Assembly (NCBI GenBank): GCA_902785635.1
Contig: CACZZH010000002.1
Coordinates: forward strand, 7,020-70,930
Direction: 5' to 3'
Source of the DNA: an uncultured Lachnospiraceae bacterium
GTDB lineage: Bacteria; Bacillota; Clostridia; Lachnospirales; Lachnospiraceae
DNA length: 63,911 nucleotides
Shown one piece after another: positions 33,444 to 43,102 of the stretch. The notes under the pieces were generated by a model, which worked only from the letters and a program-made list of their open reading frames with translations, searched no databases and was not told the origin of the DNA. A program made the position numbers and the translations under genes. Each line of letters opens with the position of its first letter. The stretch's first letter is position 1.

Positions 33444-34808
33444 ATGGACGGAAAGAAAACGTTTCAGGTATTTCATACTGATACTGATTCGATCCTGAGT
33501 CAGAATCCGTATCAGAACGAGGACTTCTCCCCGGCATCCGCCGATGAGAAAAAGTCCATGGTACATATGCATAAGAGTGTCTCCTACTGGCAGGATGCCT
33601 GGAGAAGATTTCGGAAAAATCCGGTATCCATGGGCGCGCTGATCGTGTTTATCGTGATCCTTCTGTATTCCTATGTAGGACCTTACTTCATCGAATACAG
33701 CTATGAGGATCAGTACCGGAGTGCGCAGAAGCTCGGGCCGATGCAGTATTCCGAGACGGAACAGATGGTGCGTGACCTGGTGGCGAACGGGGCAGAAGGT
33801 GTGTATGCTACATCTGTCAAGTCCGGTTCTCTTACAGCCATCAAAAAAGGAGACTGGTATATAGAGTACAAAGGGAAGACCTATGCGTTCAATTTGCAAA
33901 AGACGCTGGAGAAGGGCACACTGGTGCTGGATGTCGACGCTGCGGATCCTGTATATATCGGTAAGGATAAGGATTATGAGAACGGTTCCTTCACTGAGGT
34001 GACCATAGTGGAGACGACGGATACACCGGCAGAGGGAGCGCAGAAGCTTGAACTTTCCAATTCGGTATTTCCGCACTTCTTCGGGACCGATTCCCAGGGG
34101 CGCGATCTGATGGCCAGATGCATGTACGGCGCGCGCGTCTCGATCCTGATCGGTATCGTAGCTGCACTGATCGTTCTTGTGATCGGCGCTCTTTACGGAT
34201 CCATCTCCGGCTTTGCCGGGGGAAAAGTGGACTCGGTAATGATGCGGATCGTTGACCTGATCTATTCAGTACCGGATGTGCTGATCGTACTGCTGCTCCA
34301 GGTGGTTCTGAAGGAACCGCTGCAGGTGTGGTTCGACAGCTCTTCCTCTCCCATTGCCAAAGCGCTGAGTACGCTTGGCGTAGGTATCGTGAGTATCTTT
34401 ATCACCTTTGCCATGCTGTACTGGGTCGGAATGGCAAGAATCATCCGGGGACAGGTGCTGCAGCTGAAAGAGCAGGAATATGTTACAGCGGCGACTGTGC
34501 TTGGAGCATCTTCCTCAAGAATCATCCGCAAACATCTTCTGCCAAACTGTGTGGGTCAGCTGATCATCCAGACCTGCCTGCAGATTCCTTCCGCGATCTT
34601 CCTGGAATCCTTCCTGTCTTATCTGGGACTGGGTGTTTCCGCCCCGATGGCTTCGCTGGGTTCGTTATGTTCGGATGCGAAGGAAACCTTCCTGCTGTTC
34701 CCGTATCGTCTGCTGTTCCCTGCAATTCTGCTGAGCCTGATCGTGCTTACGCTCAATCTGGTGGGTGACGGTCTGCGGGATGCGCTCGATCCGAGGCTGA
34801 AGAACTGA
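33444..34808 (+). CDS. oppC: Oligopeptide ABC transporter permease OppC with extended extracellular domain
   Basis: A 454-residue permease, about 150 residues longer than usual OppC proteins. A cytoplasmic N-terminus leads to helix 1 (about residues 63-80), then a long extracellular segment (about 80-205, including YSETEQMVRDLVANGAEGVY and KKGDWYIEYKGKTYAF), followed by the conserved HFFGTDSQGRDLMARCMYGA and five helices with EAA loop KEQEYVTAATVLGA. The extra domain presumably faces the binding protein. It starts six bases after oppB. Confidence 0.92.
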   Translation: MDGKKTFQVFHTDTDSILSQNPYQNEDFSPASADEKKSMVHMHKSVSYWQDAWRRFRKNPVSMGALIVFIVILLYSYVGPYFIEYSYEDQYRSAQKLGPMQYSETEQMVRDLVANGAEGVYATSVKSGSLTAIKKGDWYIEYKGKTYAFNLQKTLEKGTLVLDVDAADPVYIGKDKDYENGSFTEVTIVETTDTPAEGAQKLELSNSVFPHFFGTDSQGRDLMARCMYGARVSILIGIVAALIVLVIGALYGSISGFAGGKVDSVMMRIVDLIYSVPDVLIVLLLQVVLKEPLQVWFDSSSSPIAKALSTLGVGIVSIFITFAMLYWVGMARIIRGQVLQLKEQEYVTAATVLGASSSRIIRKHLLPNCVGQLIIQTCLQIPSAIFLESFLSYLGLGVSAPMASLGSLCSDAKETFLLFPYRLLFPAILLSLIVLTLNLVGDGLRDALDPRLKN

Positions 34809-34890
34809 CGGGAATTTGGCACTTTTACGGAAAGGTCCGGGCAGTCGGTGCACCGGAGCATTCCGAAGATGCAGAAAGAGGAGATAGGAT

Positions 34891-35907
34891 ATGTCAGACG
34901 TTTTATTGGACGTAAAAGATCTGAAGGTCACCTTTTTCACTCCCGCCGGGGAAGTGAAAGCGGTGGACGGAATCAGTTATCAGATAAAAGAACATGAAGT
35001 AATGGGTATCGTGGGCGAGTCCGGTTCCGGAAAGAGCGTGGAAGCATATTCCATTATGGGACTGCTCCAGTCTCCCGGAAGGATCACGGGCGGTTCGGTG
35101 ACCTTTGAGGGAGAAGACCTTCTGGCCTATACCGAAAGCCAGCGCAGGGAATTCCGGGGAAATAAAGCAAGCATGATCTTTCAGAACCCCATGACTTGTC
35201 TGAACCCCGTGTATACGATCGGCAATCAGCTGATCGAAGCACTCCGCTGCCACCATAAAGAGATCACGGCTGCCCAGGCCCGCAAGCGTGCGATCGAGAT
35301 GCTGGAGCTGGTTGGGATCAATAATGCGGATAAGCGCGTAGATCAGTATCCGCACGAATTCTCGGGCGGCATGCGGCAGAGAGCAATGATCGCCATGGCT
35401 CTCATCTGTGATCCGAAGCTGCTGATCGCGGATGAACCGACCACCGCACTGGACGTGACGATTCAGGCGCAGATCCTGGAGCTGATGAAAGATCTGCAGA
35501 AAAAGACCGGCATGGCCATCATTTTCATTACCCATAACCTTGGGGTGGTTGCGGAGATCTGCGACCATGTGAGCGTAATGTATGCCGGGCATATCATGGA
35601 GCAGGGCAAAGTGGACGATATTTTCTATTCTCCTGCCCACCCTTACACAAAGGGGCTGATGCGCTCGATGCCCAACCTGGACGATGACAAAGGCAAACGC
35701 CTGATCCCCATCGAGGGAACGCCGGTGGACCTGCTTGATCCTCCGAAAGGCTGTGCGTTCGGGCCCAGATGTGAACACTGTATGAAAGTATGTCTCACGA
35801 AAAAACCGCCCATCATTCAAGTGGGAGAGGAACACACATCAGCCTGCTGGCTGCATGTGAAGGAGCAGGCGGCTGCGGCAGCTGCTTCGGAAAGCAAGGA
35901 GGTATGA
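34891..35907 (+). CDS. oppD: Oligopeptide ABC transporter ATPase OppD
   Basis: A 338-residue ATPase with Walker [11 protein letters not shown], signature [14 protein letters not shown], Walker [13 protein letters not shown] and the C-terminal oligopeptide domain ([19 protein letters not shown]) that in many members carries a 4Fe-4S cluster. AGGAG lies before the ATG. It ends two bases before the oppF start. Confidence 0.94.
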   Translation: MSDVLLDVKDLKVTFFTPAGEVKAVDGISYQIKEHEVMGIVGESGSGKSVEAYSIMGLLQSPGRITGGSVTFEGEDLLAYTESQRREFRGNKASMIFQNPMTCLNPVYTIGNQLIEALRCHHKEITAAQARKRAIEMLELVGINNADKRVDQYPHEFSGGMRQRAMIAMALICDPKLLIADEPTTALDVTIQAQILELMKDLQKKTGMAIIFITHNLGVVAEICDHVSVMYAGHIMEQGKVDDIFYSPAHPYTKGLMRSMPNLDDDKGKRLIPIEGTPVDLLDPPKGCAFGPRCEHCMKVCLTKKPPIIQVGEEHTSACWLHVKEQAAAAAASESKEV

Positions 35908-35909
35908 GC

Positions 35910-36902
35910 ATGAGCGAGTCCCGCAAAAAACTGGTGGAGACAGTGAAGCTGCGCAAGTACTTTCCGGTGAGCGCAGGTATGCTGAAAAAGAATTACGTGC
36001 AGGCAGTGCAGGATGTATCCCTCTATATCTATGAGGGAGAGACGCTCGGGCTGGTAGGGGAGTCCGGCTGCGGCAAAACGACCTTCGGCCGGACGGTGCT
36101 GCAGCTGTACACGCCGACCTCCGGCAAGATCATTTATGATGGGAAGACCATTTTTGACAGCGAGAATAACATTCATGAAAATATGCTTCCTTACCGCCGG
36201 AAAATGCAGCTGATCTTCCAGGATCCTTCCGCATCTCTGGATCCGCGTATGACGGTCGGCGAGATCGTGGGAGAAGCGCTGGACATCCATAAGCTTTACC
36301 CGGGCAAGAAGGATCGCACGGACCGTATCAACGAGCTGCTGACGCAGGTCGGACTGAATACCGAACATGCGAACCGCTTTCCGCATGAGTTTTCCGGAGG
36401 ACAGCAGCAGCGTATCGGTATTGCCCGCGCCCTGGCGGTGGAACCGCAGTTCATCGTCTGCGATGAGCCGATCTCGGCTCTGGACGTATCCATACAGTCG
36501 CAGGTGGTCAATATGCTGGAGGATCTGCAGGCACAGATCGGACTTACCTATCTGTTCATTGCCCATGACCTTTCGGTAGTCCGCCATATTTCCAACCGGA
36601 TCGGGGTCATGTACCTGGGCTGCCTGGTGGAGCTGGCGGAAAGCTATGAGCTCTGCGCACATCCGATCCATCCCTATGCACAGACTCTGCTCTCGGCAGT
36701 GCCGCTTACGGATCCGGAAAAGAACCGTCACAGGCAGCGCATTCTTCTGGAGGGTGATATCCCGAGCCCGCTGAATCCGCCGACCGGATGCCGGTTCCAC
36801 ACAAGGTGCCCTTATGCGACTGCAAGATGCAAAGAGGAAGTACCCGAACTGAAAGAATATTCACCCGGACACTATGCCGCATGCCATAAATTGGAAACCT
36901 GA
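35910..36902 (+). CDS. oppF: Oligopeptide ABC transporter ATPase OppF
   Basis: A 330-residue partner of OppD: Walker A GESGCGKTTFG, signature SGGQQQRIGIARAL, Walker B FIVCDEPISALD and the C-terminal segment NPPTGCRFHTRCPYA. The ATG at 35910 is seven bases from AAGGAGG; the earlier ATG at 35904 is too close to that site. Confidence 0.94.
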   Translation: MSESRKKLVETVKLRKYFPVSAGMLKKNYVQAVQDVSLYIYEGETLGLVGESGCGKTTFGRTVLQLYTPTSGKIIYDGKTIFDSENNIHENMLPYRRKMQLIFQDPSASLDPRMTVGEIVGEALDIHKLYPGKKDRTDRINELLTQVGLNTEHANRFPHEFSGGQQQRIGIARALAVEPQFIVCDEPISALDVSIQSQVVNMLEDLQAQIGLTYLFIAHDLSVVRHISNRIGVMYLGCLVELAESYELCAHPIHPYAQTLLSAVPLTDPEKNRHRQRILLEGDIPSPLNPPTGCRFHTRCPYATARCKEEVPELKEYSPGHYAACHKLET

Positions 36903-36992
36903 ACGTAACTGTTCAGCAGGTCGAAGCATTTACTGCTGAGACCGTAAGAATGTGAGGCAAGTTACGGCTGAACAACAAAGGCAGGTTGCCCC

Positions 36993-37131
36993 TTGCGAAG
37001 CATGGTATGGTGGTGTAAAATACAATTGTTCGCTGCGGCGTGGGACGGCTGTTTTGCCTTTTATGCAGCTCTGTCCTGCCGTAAGTAATAAAATAATAAG
37101 CAGCTGAAAGCAGCTGCGGGAAAAAAGGAGG
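36993..37131 (+). promoter_or_regulatory. Candidate oppA promoter and structured leader
   Basis: TTGCGA (36993-36998), a 17-base spacer and TAAAAT (37016-37021) make a reasonable promoter. The transcript would carry a leader of about 110 bases with a CAGCTG hairpin (37100-37117, AAAG loop) just before AGGAGG (37126-37131). Earlier in the 236-base gap, 36908-36975 holds interrupted inverted repeats (GTTCAGC against GCTGAAC). No clear terminator follows oppF, so oppA may be expressed both with and apart from oppBCDF. Confidence 0.5.
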
Positions 37132-37138
37132 AACTATT

Positions 37139-38821
37139 ATGAAAAAGGCTTTAACAATGGCTCTGGCTGTCGGCATGGCAGTTGCAGCGATGAGTTCTGC
37201 AGCATTTGCAGAAGAAGGCGAATTTAATGTAAGAGCCTGCATCGCTTCTGAGCCCGAGACTCTGGATCCGAACCTTGAGTCTTCTGTGGACGGCGCTACT
37301 TATGCAATGCATCTGTTCGAAGGACTGATGAAGTATGTACCGACCGAAGATGCCGCTGCTCTCGACGGAGATGACAAGGTAGATCTGCTGGTAACTGATT
37401 TCGGCCAGGCAGAATCCTATGACGTATCCGATGACGGCCTTACTTACACCTTCCATCTTCGTGATGACATCATCTGGAGCGATGGTGAGCCTGTAACCGC
37501 AGCTGATTTCGAATATTCCTGGAAGCGTATCGTTGATCCGGCAAACGCAGCAGACTATGGCTATCTGCTGGGCGGCATTGTTGAAAATGCAACTGCCATC
37601 CAGAATGGCGAAGCTGATCCCGATACACTGGGCATCACCGCTGTTGATGACAAGACTCTTGAGATCAAGCTGGAAGCTGAGTGCCCGTACTTCATGGGTA
37701 TCTGCGCATTCGCAGCTCTGATGCCTCTCCGTCAGGACATCATCGAAGAGTACGGCATCGAGTGGACCAACCCGGGCAATATGGTATCCAACGGCGCATA
37801 TGTGCTGAGCGACTGGGTACATGACAGCTACCTCGAGATGACCAGAAACGACAGCTATTATGATGCTGACGCAGTAGGTCCGGACAAGATCACATGGTAT
37901 CTGAACAACTCCGAGACTTCTCAGCTGGCTGCTTTCCAGGCAGGCGAATATGATTTCTTTGACGCTGTACCGGTCGACCAGATCGCTTCTCTGCAGGAGC
38001 AGGGCATTGCCCATGCAGCTCCGCAGGTCGGTACCTATTATCTGTATCTGAGTGCTGACCAGATTCCGGACTGGAGAGTACGTGCTGCTATTTCTCTGGC
38101 GATCGACCGTGAGAACATCGTTGAGAACGTGACCCAGGGCGGACAGACTCCGGCTACCGGCATTACCGCTGCAGGCATCACCAACAGCGCAGATGAAGAA
38201 TGGACCGAGACCTATGGTGATTTCACCACGATGGCTCTGCAGGAAATGTATCCGGATTATGATCTGGAGACCTACTCCGGACGCTGCGAACTTGCTCAGG
38301 CTCTGCTGGAAGAGGCAGTTGCTGACGGTTATGACACCTCCGCTACCATCGACTATGAGTACAACACCAACGAAGCCCACAAGGCGATCGGTGAAGCTGT
38401 ACAGTCTGACGTAGCTTCCGTTCTCGGACTGGACATCACCCTGAACAACTCCGAATGGCAGACCTACACCAATAACCTTGGCGAAGGCAAATTCGGCATG
38501 GCAAGACTTGGCTGGATCGCAGACTATGATGATGCCAGCACCTATATCGAGCTGTTCACCAACGGCAACAGCTACAACTACGGCAACTGGGTAAACGACG
38601 AGTACACAGATCTCGTTGCACAGGCTAAGGCTCTCCCGGGCGGCGAAGAGCGTGACGCTCTGCTGGTAGAGGCAGAACAGATGATGTTCGGCGAAGGCGG
38701 TTTCCCGGTCGCTCCGATCTACTTCTATGTACAGCAGTACTGCATCAACGACGGCATAAAGCATGCTGCATGGACTCCGCTTGGATACTTCCTGTTCACC
38801 TATGCTGAAGCTGCTGAATAA
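37139..38821 (+). CDS. oppA: Peptide ABC transporter substrate-binding protein OppA, without lipobox
   Basis: A 560-residue family 5 binding protein (EPETLDPNLESSVDGATYAMHLFEGL, split here at FEGL; VTAADFEYSWKRIVDP; GPDKITWYL). The signal peptide runs MKKALTMALAVGMAVAAMSS with an AFA cleavage site near residue 23 and no cysteine, so the mature protein would not be lipid-anchored, unusual for a Gram-positive transporter. Codon use is biased toward a small set (GAC, GCT, CTG), suggesting very high expression. A strong AAGGAGG lies before the ATG, and a strong terminator follows. Confidence 0.93.
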   Translation: MKKALTMALAVGMAVAAMSSAAFAEEGEFNVRACIASEPETLDPNLESSVDGATYAMHLFEGLMKYVPTEDAAALDGDDKVDLLVTDFGQAESYDVSDDGLTYTFHLRDDIIWSDGEPVTAADFEYSWKRIVDPANAADYGYLLGGIVENATAIQNGEADPDTLGITAVDDKTLEIKLEAECPYFMGICAFAALMPLRQDIIEEYGIEWTNPGNMVSNGAYVLSDWVHDSYLEMTRNDSYYDADAVGPDKITWYLNNSETSQLAAFQAGEYDFFDAVPVDQIASLQEQGIAHAAPQVGTYYLYLSADQIPDWRVRAAISLAIDRENIVENVTQGGQTPATGITAAGITNSADEEWTETYGDFTTMALQEMYPDYDLETYSGRCELAQALLEEAVADGYDTSATIDYEYNTNEAHKAIGEAVQSDVASVLGLDITLNNSEWQTYTNNLGEGKFGMARLGWIADYDDASTYIELFTNGNSYNYGNWVNDEYTDLVAQAKALPGGEERDALLVEAEQMMFGEGGFPVAPIYFYVQQYCINDGIKHAAWTPLGYFLFTYAEAAE

Positions 38822-38854
38822 TTGAATCCGGTATTTTAAGAGGGAACAGTTATG

Positions 38855-38884
38855 CACCCCGCCTTTACGGCGGGGTGTTTTGTG
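38855..38884 (+). terminator. Terminator of the opp operon
   Basis: CACCCCGCC (38855-38863) pairs with GGCGGGGTG (38869-38877) around TTTAC, followed by TTTTGTGTT. The next gene's promoter overlaps its end. Confidence 0.9.
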
Positions 38885-38891
38885 TTATAAT
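38864..38891 (+). promoter_or_regulatory. Extended -10 promoter of the sensory operon
   Basis: TATAAT (38886-38891) preceded by TGT gives an extended -10; TTTACG (38864-38869) is a possible -35 at 16 bases. It would drive the four-gene binding-protein/two-component unit that starts with a GTG at 38932. Confidence 0.65.
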
Positions 38892-38931
38892 CAAAGCTGT
38901 GTATGATTCATTGGGATTGTGGAGGCGGAAC

Positions 38932-39969
38932 GTGCGAAGATCCTATATCTGGACAGTTCTGTTCCTGTTTATCGCTGTGGTGCTGGCGTCTGCGCTGTGG
39001 ATCCTGTCCGAGCGAAGCATCAGTGAGATTCAGGTGCAGGGAACAGGGCTGCATGTGTATAAACGGCATTATATGTTTGTTTCAGATGACCATTCCGAGC
39101 AGGGGGAAACTGTTTTTCAGGCTGCACAGTCGGCTGCGCAGGAGAGCGATGCTGCGATCGAATGGACAGGTCAGGGGCTGGCGGCTTCCTATACGGCGGC
39201 TGAATGTATGGAGATCGCTGCGGCAGCCAGGCCGGATGGCATTATCCTCTTCCAGAACCAGAGTGATGATCTTTCAGAACAGATCAATAAGGCGGATGAA
39301 CTCGGGATCCCTGTGATCACATTGCTGAATGATGCAGGTTCCAGCAGAAGGGTGAGCTATATAGGCATTAACAGCTATCAGATGGGTGATATCTACGGAG
39401 AGCAGGTCCTGCGCGTGCTTGACGGGGCCTCGGGGGATGTTCTTGTTCTGCTGCCGAAAACTCCGGGCGGTGAGAGTGAAGGTCTGCTTTACACACAGCT
39501 TCTGCGCCGCGTGGAAGAGGGAAAACAGACCGGTCAGAAGATCGTGTTTTCAACCTATGAAGTCAATACGATGAGCAGCTTTGATGCAGAGGAAGATATC
39601 CGGGATGTCTTTGTGTCGGGAGGGGATCTTCCGTCTGTGCTGCTCTGTCTGGATCCCGTCTCCACGGAATGTACGAATCAGGCTCTGGTGGACTATAATG
39701 AAGTGGGAAATCTGGCAGTGATCGGATACTATGCCTCGGAGAATACGCTGCAGGCAATTGAAAAAGGCGTGCTTGCTGCGACTCTGAGTGTGGATGCGGA
39801 GGAGATCGGACACATTGCGGTCGAAGCGATGAATGAATACTGCGAGACCGGCCATGTGAGCAATTACTTCAATGTAGGCATTGAGATGATCACACAGAAG
39901 AACATAAAGCAGTATCGGGAGCAGAAACGCCCGGGGAATCAGACAGATACCGGAGGGAGCAGCGAATGA
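38932..39969 (+). CDS. Membrane-anchored sugar-binding-like protein (Peripla_BP_4 type)
   Basis: A 345-residue protein with one N-terminal transmembrane helix (about residues 5-24) and an extracellular type I periplasmic-binding fold: HYMFVSDDHSEQGETVFQAA, AARPDGIILFQNQ, ADELGIPVITLLND, SYIGINSYQMGDIYGEQVL. There is no lipobox, so the helix is the anchor. The start is a GTG at 38932, six bases after GGAGG. It overlaps the kinase gene by ATGA, so the two are translationally coupled. The role is inferred as ligand sensing for the kinase rather than transport, since no permease or ATPase is nearby. Confidence 0.82.
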   Translation: MRRSYIWTVLFLFIAVVLASALWILSERSISEIQVQGTGLHVYKRHYMFVSDDHSEQGETVFQAAQSAAQESDAAIEWTGQGLAASYTAAECMEIAAAARPDGIILFQNQSDDLSEQINKADELGIPVITLLNDAGSSRRVSYIGINSYQMGDIYGEQVLRVLDGASGDVLVLLPKTPGGESEGLLYTQLLRRVEEGKQTGQKIVFSTYEVNTMSSFDAEEDIRDVFVSGGDLPSVLLCLDPVSTECTNQALVDYNEVGNLAVIGYYASENTLQAIEKGVLAATLSVDAEEIGHIAVEAMNEYCETGHVSNYFNVGIEMITQKNIKQYREQKRPGNQTDTGGSSE

Positions 39970-41459
39970 GAGAAACAGCGACCGTACGAAGGCAGGATTC
40001 CATACAGACTCGTCTGATCGGGATGATCGCGGTGACGCTGGCAGTGACGCTGCTTGTGAATCTGTTTATATACCGTCAGGTCGCATTGATGGTGCGTACG
40101 ATCGATGCGGTGTTTGCATCCAATGTAACGATCTCGGAACTGACCGAGGATCTGGACCTGGTGCAGGATCATGTATACGAATATCTGAACACGAAAAGCA
40201 GTGTGGCGCTTGAGGGATATTACCGATATGTTCAGGAGTATCATGATCTGATCGAACAGCTGAACGGGAAACGGGTAGACAGTGAGATCAAACTGCTGGA
40301 AAAGAATATCCGCAATATGTCGGAACGGTATCTGGAGCTCGCAGACGAAACCGTACAGGCAAAGCGGGGACGCAACGTAGAGCGGTACAAAGAATGTTAT
40401 ACTGAACTGGAGGATCTGTTTCATTATATCAATATGCATATTGAGAAACTCAACAGCCTGCAGTTTGAGCTGAACTCCCGGAACTACCAGTTCCTTCTTT
40501 CCGCCATGAGGATTCTTGAAGTGCTGAGCGTCGGGGTGATCGCTGCTCTGTACTTCTTCTGCCTTCTTTTTATTTATCTGCTGATCCGTACGATGATCCA
40601 GCCGCTGAAATCGCTGTCGATCGCGGCTGCGCGCGTAGCGGACGGGGACTTTGCAGTTGATATTCCGCCGGTCGGTTCGGCCGATGAGATCGGGGTAGTG
40701 ACCAATACCTTCAGGCAGATGCTTGAGAGCATCCGTGCATACATTGAGCGCCTGCGTACGAGCATGGAATCCCAGGCAAAGATGAAACAGAACGAACTGA
40801 AGATGGAAGCCAATCTGAAGGAAGCGCAGCTAAGGTTCCTGCAGGCTCAGATCAATCCGCATTTCCTTTTTAATTCGCTGAATGCAGGAGCGCAGCTGGC
40901 TGCCATGGAAGACGCGGATGCCACCGGTGTATTTCTGGAAAGAATGGCGGATTTTTTCCGTTATACGATCAAGAACACGGACGGCAGTTCGACACTGGAA
41001 GAAGAGATCGCTTCGGTGGACGATTATATCTATATACTCAATGTGCGGTTTGCAGGAGACATTACTTTCTGCAAACAGATCACCGGAGATCCCGGAAACC
41101 GGAGGATGCCGGGAATGATCCTTCAGCCGATCGTGGAAAATGCGGTAACGCACGGTATCCGTGATATGATCGACCGCGGCCGGATCTCGATGAGCGTGGA
41201 CTGTGAGGAAGACATGGTCAGAGTAACGGTAGAGGACAACGGAGTGGGCATGACGAAAGAGCAGATCGGTGAGGTGCTCTCCGGAAACTATCATTCCTCC
41301 GGTGAGAGCGATTCCACCGGCATCGGGCTGGAAAATGTGCGCAACCGGCTGATGCTGTACTATGATCAGGAGGATCTGCTGACCATTCACAGCGACGGAA
41401 AAGGAATGGGAACAGAGGTGACAGTACTGCTTCCGGGTATGAACACAGATGGTGACTGA
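39966..41459 (+). CDS. Sensor histidine kinase of the YesM/LytS class
   Basis: A 497-residue membrane kinase. Transmembrane helices near residues 17-38 and 180-203 enclose an extracellular helical domain; a HAMP domain follows (PLKSLSIAAARVADGDF). The His_kinase box QAQINPHFLFNSLNAG holds phospho-acceptor His299, and the ATPase part has PIVENAVTHGI, VEDNGVGM and GIGLENVRNRL. This class pairs with AraC-type response regulators and often senses sugars in Firmicutes. The extracellular part probably contacts the binding protein encoded just upstream. Confidence 0.92.
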   Translation: MRETATVRRQDSIQTRLIGMIAVTLAVTLLVNLFIYRQVALMVRTIDAVFASNVTISELTEDLDLVQDHVYEYLNTKSSVALEGYYRYVQEYHDLIEQLNGKRVDSEIKLLEKNIRNMSERYLELADETVQAKRGRNVERYKECYTELEDLFHYINMHIEKLNSLQFELNSRNYQFLLSAMRILEVLSVGVIAALYFFCLLFIYLLIRTMIQPLKSLSIAAARVADGDFAVDIPPVGSADEIGVVTNTFRQMLESIRAYIERLRTSMESQAKMKQNELKMEANLKEAQLRFLQAQINPHFLFNSLNAGAQLAAMEDADATGVFLERMADFFRYTIKNTDGSSTLEEEIASVDDYIYILNVRFAGDITFCKQITGDPGNRRMPGMILQPIVENAVTHGIRDMIDRGRISMSVDCEEDMVRVTVEDNGVGMTKEQIGEVLSGNYHSSGESDSTGIGLENVRNRLMLYYDQEDLLTIHSDGKGMGTEVTVLLPGMNTDGD

Positions 41460-41495
41460 ATTTCCCGGGAGATGTCAGAAAGGTGAATTAGAATT

Positions 41496-43091
41496 ATGTA
41501 CCGGATCTTGATCGCAGATGATGAAGGCATTATGGTAGAATCCCTGAAGGGAATACTTCTGAAAAACTATCCCGACAGATGTGAGATCGAAACGGCGAAA
41601 ACCGGACGGGCTGCCATTGAGCAGGCTGAGTATTTTCATCCTGACATTATTTTCATGGACATTCAGATGCCGGGTATCAATGGGATCCAGGCTATGAAAG
41701 AGATCCGCAGTTTTAATCAGACAGCTCTGTTTTACGTGATCTCTGCATATGATAAGTTTGATTATGCCGCAGAAGCGATCGCTCTCGGAGTAGAGAGGTA
41801 TCTGACAAAGCCGGTCAACCGCCGTACGGTTCTGGATGTGATGGAAGAAGCCATGGAAAAAGTGGATCAGATGCGGCGCAAGCGAAGTGACCAGCTGAAA
41901 GTCCAGGAAAAACTGGAGACCGTTGTTCCGCTCGTGGAAAACGGGTTTGTAAGCAGCATCGTGATGCCCGGAGAATTGCAGGATGCCGACTACTACCGGC
42001 AGCTGCTGGATATTACGCAGCAATATGCATTTATCTGTATCTTCAGGCTCGGACAATCGGTAAAGGAGGAGAAGCCTTCAGAGCCGATGGGAATCAGCAT
42101 CCGGCCGAAGGATTTTTACCCTCAGTTCCGGGCGATCGTCAAATCTTATATGCACTGCATGATCGGGTTTTCCACCTCCAGCAGGATCGCGGCAGTTGTG
42201 CCTTTTGAGCGGCCTGAGATAAAGTATGAGGAAAGAATCCAGATCATTGAACAGGTACGACAGATCGCAAACCGGCTGGAGGAGCGTCTTCAGATCCATT
42301 TCCGGGTGGGGATCGGCGGAGTGCACAGTATGTCCGAACTTCGATTTTCCTATCAGGAGGCAGCGAGAGCTCTGCAGGAAAGCGGCAGCAGAATCATTCA
42401 CAGCAACGATATCGGATCGCGCGGCGCTTATGAAGGAGATTTTCCGGCAGAGGTGGAGCGGGCGATCTTTGAATGCCTGAAAAAAGGAGATCTGGAAGGG
42501 ATGCGCTCCCAGGCAGGTGTCTTTTTTGACTGGATGATTCATCGCTATCCGAGCAGCCGGGACAATATCCGGCTGAAGGTCCTGGAATATATCATCTGGG
42601 CAGAGCGGGAAGCGTTCAGGGAGGGGGCTGTGAACTACGGTTTTGAATCCCGTGATAATTATCTGACGCAGGTACTGGCCATTGAGGATTACGAACACCT
42701 GCGTGTCTGGTTTTTCGAAAAGATGAATGCTGCCTGCAGTGCGATCCGGGACCGCAGGGAAAAGCAGTCCGAGACGGCGGTAACAAAAGCGAAGAATTAT
42801 ATTCAGGAACATTACGGTTTTGATATCTCTCTGGATGATGTATCCAGAGAAGTGAACATCAGCCCGTATTATTTCAGTAAACTGTTCAAAGAGGAATCCG
42901 GTGAGAATTTTATTGAATATCTGACCAGGACCCGGATCGAAAAAGCAAAGGAACTGCTCAGGGAAGGAAACCTGAGCATTAAGGAGATCAGCTCTCTTGT
43001 AGGGTATGCCGATCCGAATTATTTCAGCAGACTGTTTAAAAAACAGACTGAAATGACCCCGAGGGAATACCGGGAACGAAACAATGTTTAA
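41496..43091 (+). CDS. AraC-family response regulator (YesN type)
   Basis: A 531-residue regulator. The receiver domain has the acidic pair DDE near the N-terminus, phospho-acceptor Asp55 in IIFMDIQMPG, and Lys in the YLTKPVN loop. A long linker domain (about 130-410) follows, then a C-terminal AraC/XylS double helix-turn-helix (ISLDDVSREVNISPYYFSKLFK and IKEISSLVGYADPNYFSRLF, each split as needed by the family pattern). Phosphorylation by the kinase should let it activate transport or catabolic genes. Target genes are not evident in the window. It is 36 bases after the kinase gene. Confidence 0.92.
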   Translation: MYRILIADDEGIMVESLKGILLKNYPDRCEIETAKTGRAAIEQAEYFHPDIIFMDIQMPGINGIQAMKEIRSFNQTALFYVISAYDKFDYAAEAIALGVERYLTKPVNRRTVLDVMEEAMEKVDQMRRKRSDQLKVQEKLETVVPLVENGFVSSIVMPGELQDADYYRQLLDITQQYAFICIFRLGQSVKEEKPSEPMGISIRPKDFYPQFRAIVKSYMHCMIGFSTSSRIAAVVPFERPEIKYEERIQIIEQVRQIANRLEERLQIHFRVGIGGVHSMSELRFSYQEAARALQESGSRIIHSNDIGSRGAYEGDFPAEVERAIFECLKKGDLEGMRSQAGVFFDWMIHRYPSSRDNIRLKVLEYIIWAEREAFREGAVNYGFESRDNYLTQVLAIEDYEHLRVWFFEKMNAACSAIRDRREKQSETAVTKAKNYIQEHYGFDISLDDVSREVNISPYYFSKLFKEESGENFIEYLTRTRIEKAKELLREGNLSIKEISSLVGYADPNYFSRLFKKQTEMTPREYRERNNV

Positions 43092-43102
43092 GGAGGTAAG
43101 TG

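Noticed and set aside
37151..38857. 568-codon - strand open frame opposite oppA
   Set aside because: It results from the strong codon bias of oppA; no ribosome site, and it runs into the oppA terminator.
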